The position numbers were made by a program, and so were the translations under genes. From NCBI GenBank assembly GCA_036937835.1, contig CM072873.1, positions 7,338,001-7,402,000 on the forward strand: a stretch of DNA of 64,000 nt, read 5' to 3'. This document shows, one piece after another, positions 61,045 to 64,000 of this stretch (position 1 is its first letter; each line of letters opens with the position of its first letter). This DNA is from Pampus argenteus. Lineage: Eukaryota; Chordata; Actinopteri; Scombriformes; Stromateidae. The notes under the pieces were generated by a model that saw only the letters and a program-made list of their open reading frames with translations, was not told the origin of the DNA and did not search any database.

Positions 61045-61380
61045 TTGAGTTAAAGGGGAAATCTACCACTTTTACACATCAAAGTGTGTTTCCAGGTCTC
61101 GTGTGCTACTGCATATGTGGGAAAAAAATAAATAAATAAAGTCTTCTGTGTCTCCAGAGGAGGCTGTGTGGAATCTAATAAACTACACGCTCCTCATCTC
61201 TGCCCGAGGCTAGTGGCTCCAGGATACATTAGCCACAATGCCAACGCCAAATGTCAGACCAAACTGTCAATGTTTGAGATGCATTGTGGGTAATATAAAC
61301 TGAATGGAAATGACTCTGCTTCTGCATCAATTTTGATATGTTACACGATACACTTTGATATACTAGGAAACTCTTTTAAG
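61045..61380 (+). mobile_element. Possible non-autonomous DNA-element remnant
   Basis: It starts AAAGGGGAAATCTACC then ACTTTTACACATC, agreeing at 24 of 29 positions with an inverted end at about 57200-57228. The following parts (GGCTAGTGGCTCCAGGATAC, GAGATGCATTGTGGGTAAT, TGATATGTTACACGATACAC) read like a teleost interspersed repeat I have met before but cannot name. No coding capacity. Confidence 0.5.
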
Positions 61381-63627
61381 AGTTTTAATTCAAGCCATTC
61401 GGATTTTTCTAATAGGCTGATGTAGCTTTAGGAGTCGGCATGAGGCGGGACTTTATGTCTGTTGGTGTTCTTGAGCAGAAAAGGATCCTTGGCAGCTGTC
61501 TTGTAGCTGTTTGACTCGGTAGGTGGAGTACCCATGGAAGTCTCTCCCTCCCCCCTTCCCTTCCTTTTTTTTGCTTTCCCTCTGTTTGCTATCGATGCAG
61601 ACAGTAGAAGACACGGCTGCTGTGCCTCTCTTGCCCACTGTGCCATTGATCTGTGTTTAGATCCTCTTTTTAAATCCACTTAAAGCAACATTCAGAAGGC
61701 TAAAATGTCTCGAGAGAATATTGCTTTTTTTTTTTAAGAAGAAAAAGAAGTAAGTAAAGCTATTAGTGTTACAAACTGTTCATACACTATAGATCACATA
61801 AGTATAGTTTCCACACACTGCTGCTTTTTAAGTTACTTTACTTGACCAATCCAAGCTGCTTTCACACAGTGAAGTTGCATTTGGAGGAACTCGATGTTTA
61901 CATAATGCAACGACAGGCCAGCTGCATTTCAAAGTTTGTGCTCATTTCACAATGCTTTATGGGTCTTGGTGGATGATGAAAAGGCTAATAAAACACATCG
62001 CCTCTCACTCACTCTCACTTGTTATGACTCTTGTGCATAGGCTTTGAGCTATAGAGGAGTCATTATAATAATGACTCCAAACAAGGCTTTTAGCTACAGT
62101 TAAATTACAGTGAAAGTGGTGTAAGTAGGCTGTAAGTGTGCCTGTTTACATGGAACTGGAGACAAGGGCTGTCTCGTTTAGTTAAAGCACATCTCACGGC
62201 TAAATTGTTAAAATACAGATGGATGCGAGATAATACACGGAAAGCACACGAAAACAAGATACAAAACCAGACATTAAACAAGACAAAATAAACTGCCTCA
62301 TATACCCGACAGCAGACATGACAAAGCCATGGCAACAAAGGCAAAGGAAAATAAAAAAAGAAGGGGTAATAAGACATACAAATGCAGTATAAGTAAGTGG
62401 GCAGCTGAGACAGCGGTAATTATGGTTTTCAGTTGGTTGAGTGGGATACAAATGGAGGATGGATGGAGAAGTCGGACAGCAGAGATGGAAGTAAATCAGA
62501 AAGAGGGAGCCATTTTTACAGTCTTTAAAGCACGCTTTGACCTTCAAATCTGGCCTTTTGTTTATGCTCCGAGTCAGATGGGAACATGATAGTGAAGGTT
62601 GCTTACTTCAGAATAAACAACCACGCTGCACAGTCACTCACGTAGCATAAAAAAAGCTAAAGATTGAGGTCAATTACCACAATGAAAGATAAAAAAACAA
62701 CAACAACAACAATGAATTGTTCCTACTAACACGTCTGTATTTAAAGGCTGATGAATGCCTGATACGTTATTCCACTGAGCGTCATTGTTGTAAAAACAAT
62801 TAGAATCACACCAACGAGCCAAACAGCTACACTGGGTGTCATGTGCCATCATCTCTGCGGTCTCTTACTGTGCTTCTATATTGAATAAATTGTCCTTGTA
62901 CATGCAGTAGGTGGAGTGCAGTAAGTGGATTCACAGACACCGACCTTCCCCATCCTTGAATTTTTGGGATTTTGCACTGGAACAAAATAACAAAGTGTCT
63001 CCAATGTAAACTTTTTAATGTCACTTTTTAAAAGTCACTTTTATAGACTTTTATTTTATATTGTGATCTCTTCAACAACCCATAGGAGCGTAATACGCTG
63101 TGGTAAAGTTTAGGCACAAAAACCACTTGGTTCAGGTTAGGATCATGGTTTGGGTTAAAACGCAGTAACACGCCTGACGTGACGGTTAAAAAGTCCAGTG
63201 TTCTCCTGCTGCTTGTGCAACTTTTGCCCATGTTCTCCCTGAAACACCCCAAACCTGCAGCTTTCTATCACGTTCTCTGAAAAAAGGTTATGAGGTTCAC
63301 ATATTCACAGTTGCCACAGTAGAACACTAAGCACCTGATTTACTTCACAATTCCCACAGTTTGTCAGTAGAAAATAGGGAAGGATTTCCACCAACTGACA
63401 GTATTTGTCCAGTGTGATTTTTTTTTTTTTTTTTTACAGCAGCGTGACAACGTTATGGTGAAGATGCATGGCCCTGATCATACGTTACTCTGTTGATATC
63501 CATCACAGGTGAAGTTCAATTTGTCACTCCATTTGTATTGATCTTACGTCTACAGCACGCAGTGGATTGGCTGTCAGGGTATCAGTGTTTGTGACCTGCT
63601 GACATACTGGCCAGACCACTTGACTAT

Positions 63628-63659
<32 letters not shown>

Positions 63660-64000
63660 TCAATAAATTAAAGGCATGACAAATTTTATAATCATCGCAG
63701 GGCATCGCAGCTAATCATGTTATCACCACAATGAATTAGATGACCTTTCATGTAGTGTGTAAAATAAGCTCAGCGTGATTGATTCACTGCAACCACATCA
63801 TGGTCACGAGGCCTTGAATGGTTTGAATGATGGGAAGATGATGTCATTGTTATCTATCTGTAATGACGTAGGATCACAGAGATTAAGGAGTCAGACTTTA
63901 AAAACTTGCATTAATGTTTAAGAATGTTATAGCTAAACATAAATAAAATAATTCATACAGCTTCTGTAGTGTACAAGCATGTGTGGGAACTCAGCTTGCT
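61381..64000. other. Noncoding DNA, no gene recognised
   Basis: A 23-bp hairpin sequence lies at 62056-62078, an AAC repeat at about 62695-62711, a T-run at 63418-63435 and a 24-A run at 63636-63659. The longest frame (62200-62547 minus, 115 codons) has no known domain. Confidence 0.45.
62056..62078. repeat. Short perfect inverted repeat (hairpin)
   Basis: Arms GGAGTCATTAT and ATAATGACTCC pair perfectly over 11 bp around a single central A. Each arm carries a TGACTC bZIP/AP-1-type half-site. Confidence 0.9.

Larger units (their letters stand above)
59965..61045. other. AT-rich noncoding DNA with long simple repeats
   Basis: No gene is recognised. The stretch is dominated by the poly-C, (GTTT)n and (TA)n tracts listed separately. 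Confidence 0.5.

Overview
The window looks like nuclear DNA of a ray-finned fish, probably a percomorph. It is AT-rich and full of short simple repeats. It carries teleost-type interspersed repeats: a tRNA-derived SINE with the (C)AAATAAAG...AAATGCC-type tail, a second tRNA-derived SINE ending in GCGCTATATAAA, decayed CR1/L2/Rex-like LINE pieces and short non-autonomous DNA elements. I found no bacterial-style gene organisation, no rRNA or tRNA gene, no CRISPR array and no intact protein-coding gene. None of the open frames of 60 codons or more reads as a conserved host protein. The recognisable ones are transposon relics.

Layout. 1-7.6 kb: noncoding DNA with a LINE 3' end (1.38-1.99 kb) and one conserved-looking block (4.6 kb). 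7.66-7.86 kb: a SINE with an 11-bp target-site duplication. 8-24 kb: long low-repeat DNA with several blocks resembling vertebrate conserved noncoding elements, most clearly at 15.05-15.18 and 16.9-17.5 kb. 24.3-30 kb: a teleost DNA-element remnant and simple repeats. 30.2-38 kb: another conserved-looking block, with a possible 61-bp exon, and a POU-site cluster at 37.9 kb. 38.7-39.1 kb: a LINE reverse-transcriptase relic. 43.9-45.9 kb: a second SINE and a frameshifted hAT-like (BED zinc-finger) transposase relic. 46-56.6 kb: more candidate regulatory blocks.

57.5-60 kb is the most distinctive part. It holds a near-perfect RE1/NRSE site (REST binding, 57,963-57,983), a CpG-dense promoter-like stretch (about 58.85-59.96 kb) and a dense cluster of alternating purine-pyrimidine repeats around them. 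Together these suggest the promoter or first-exon region of a neuron-restricted gene whose coding exons lie outside the window or are too short to recognise. 60-64 kb is AT-rich with a long (TA)n tract and another DNA-element remnant.

The best reading is an intergenic or intronic regulatory domain of a neuronal or developmental gene. The conserved-element calls are judgement calls from sequence texture and motif content, because no alignment could be run. The RE1 site, the SINEs, the LINE pieces and the hAT relic rest on direct motif evidence.
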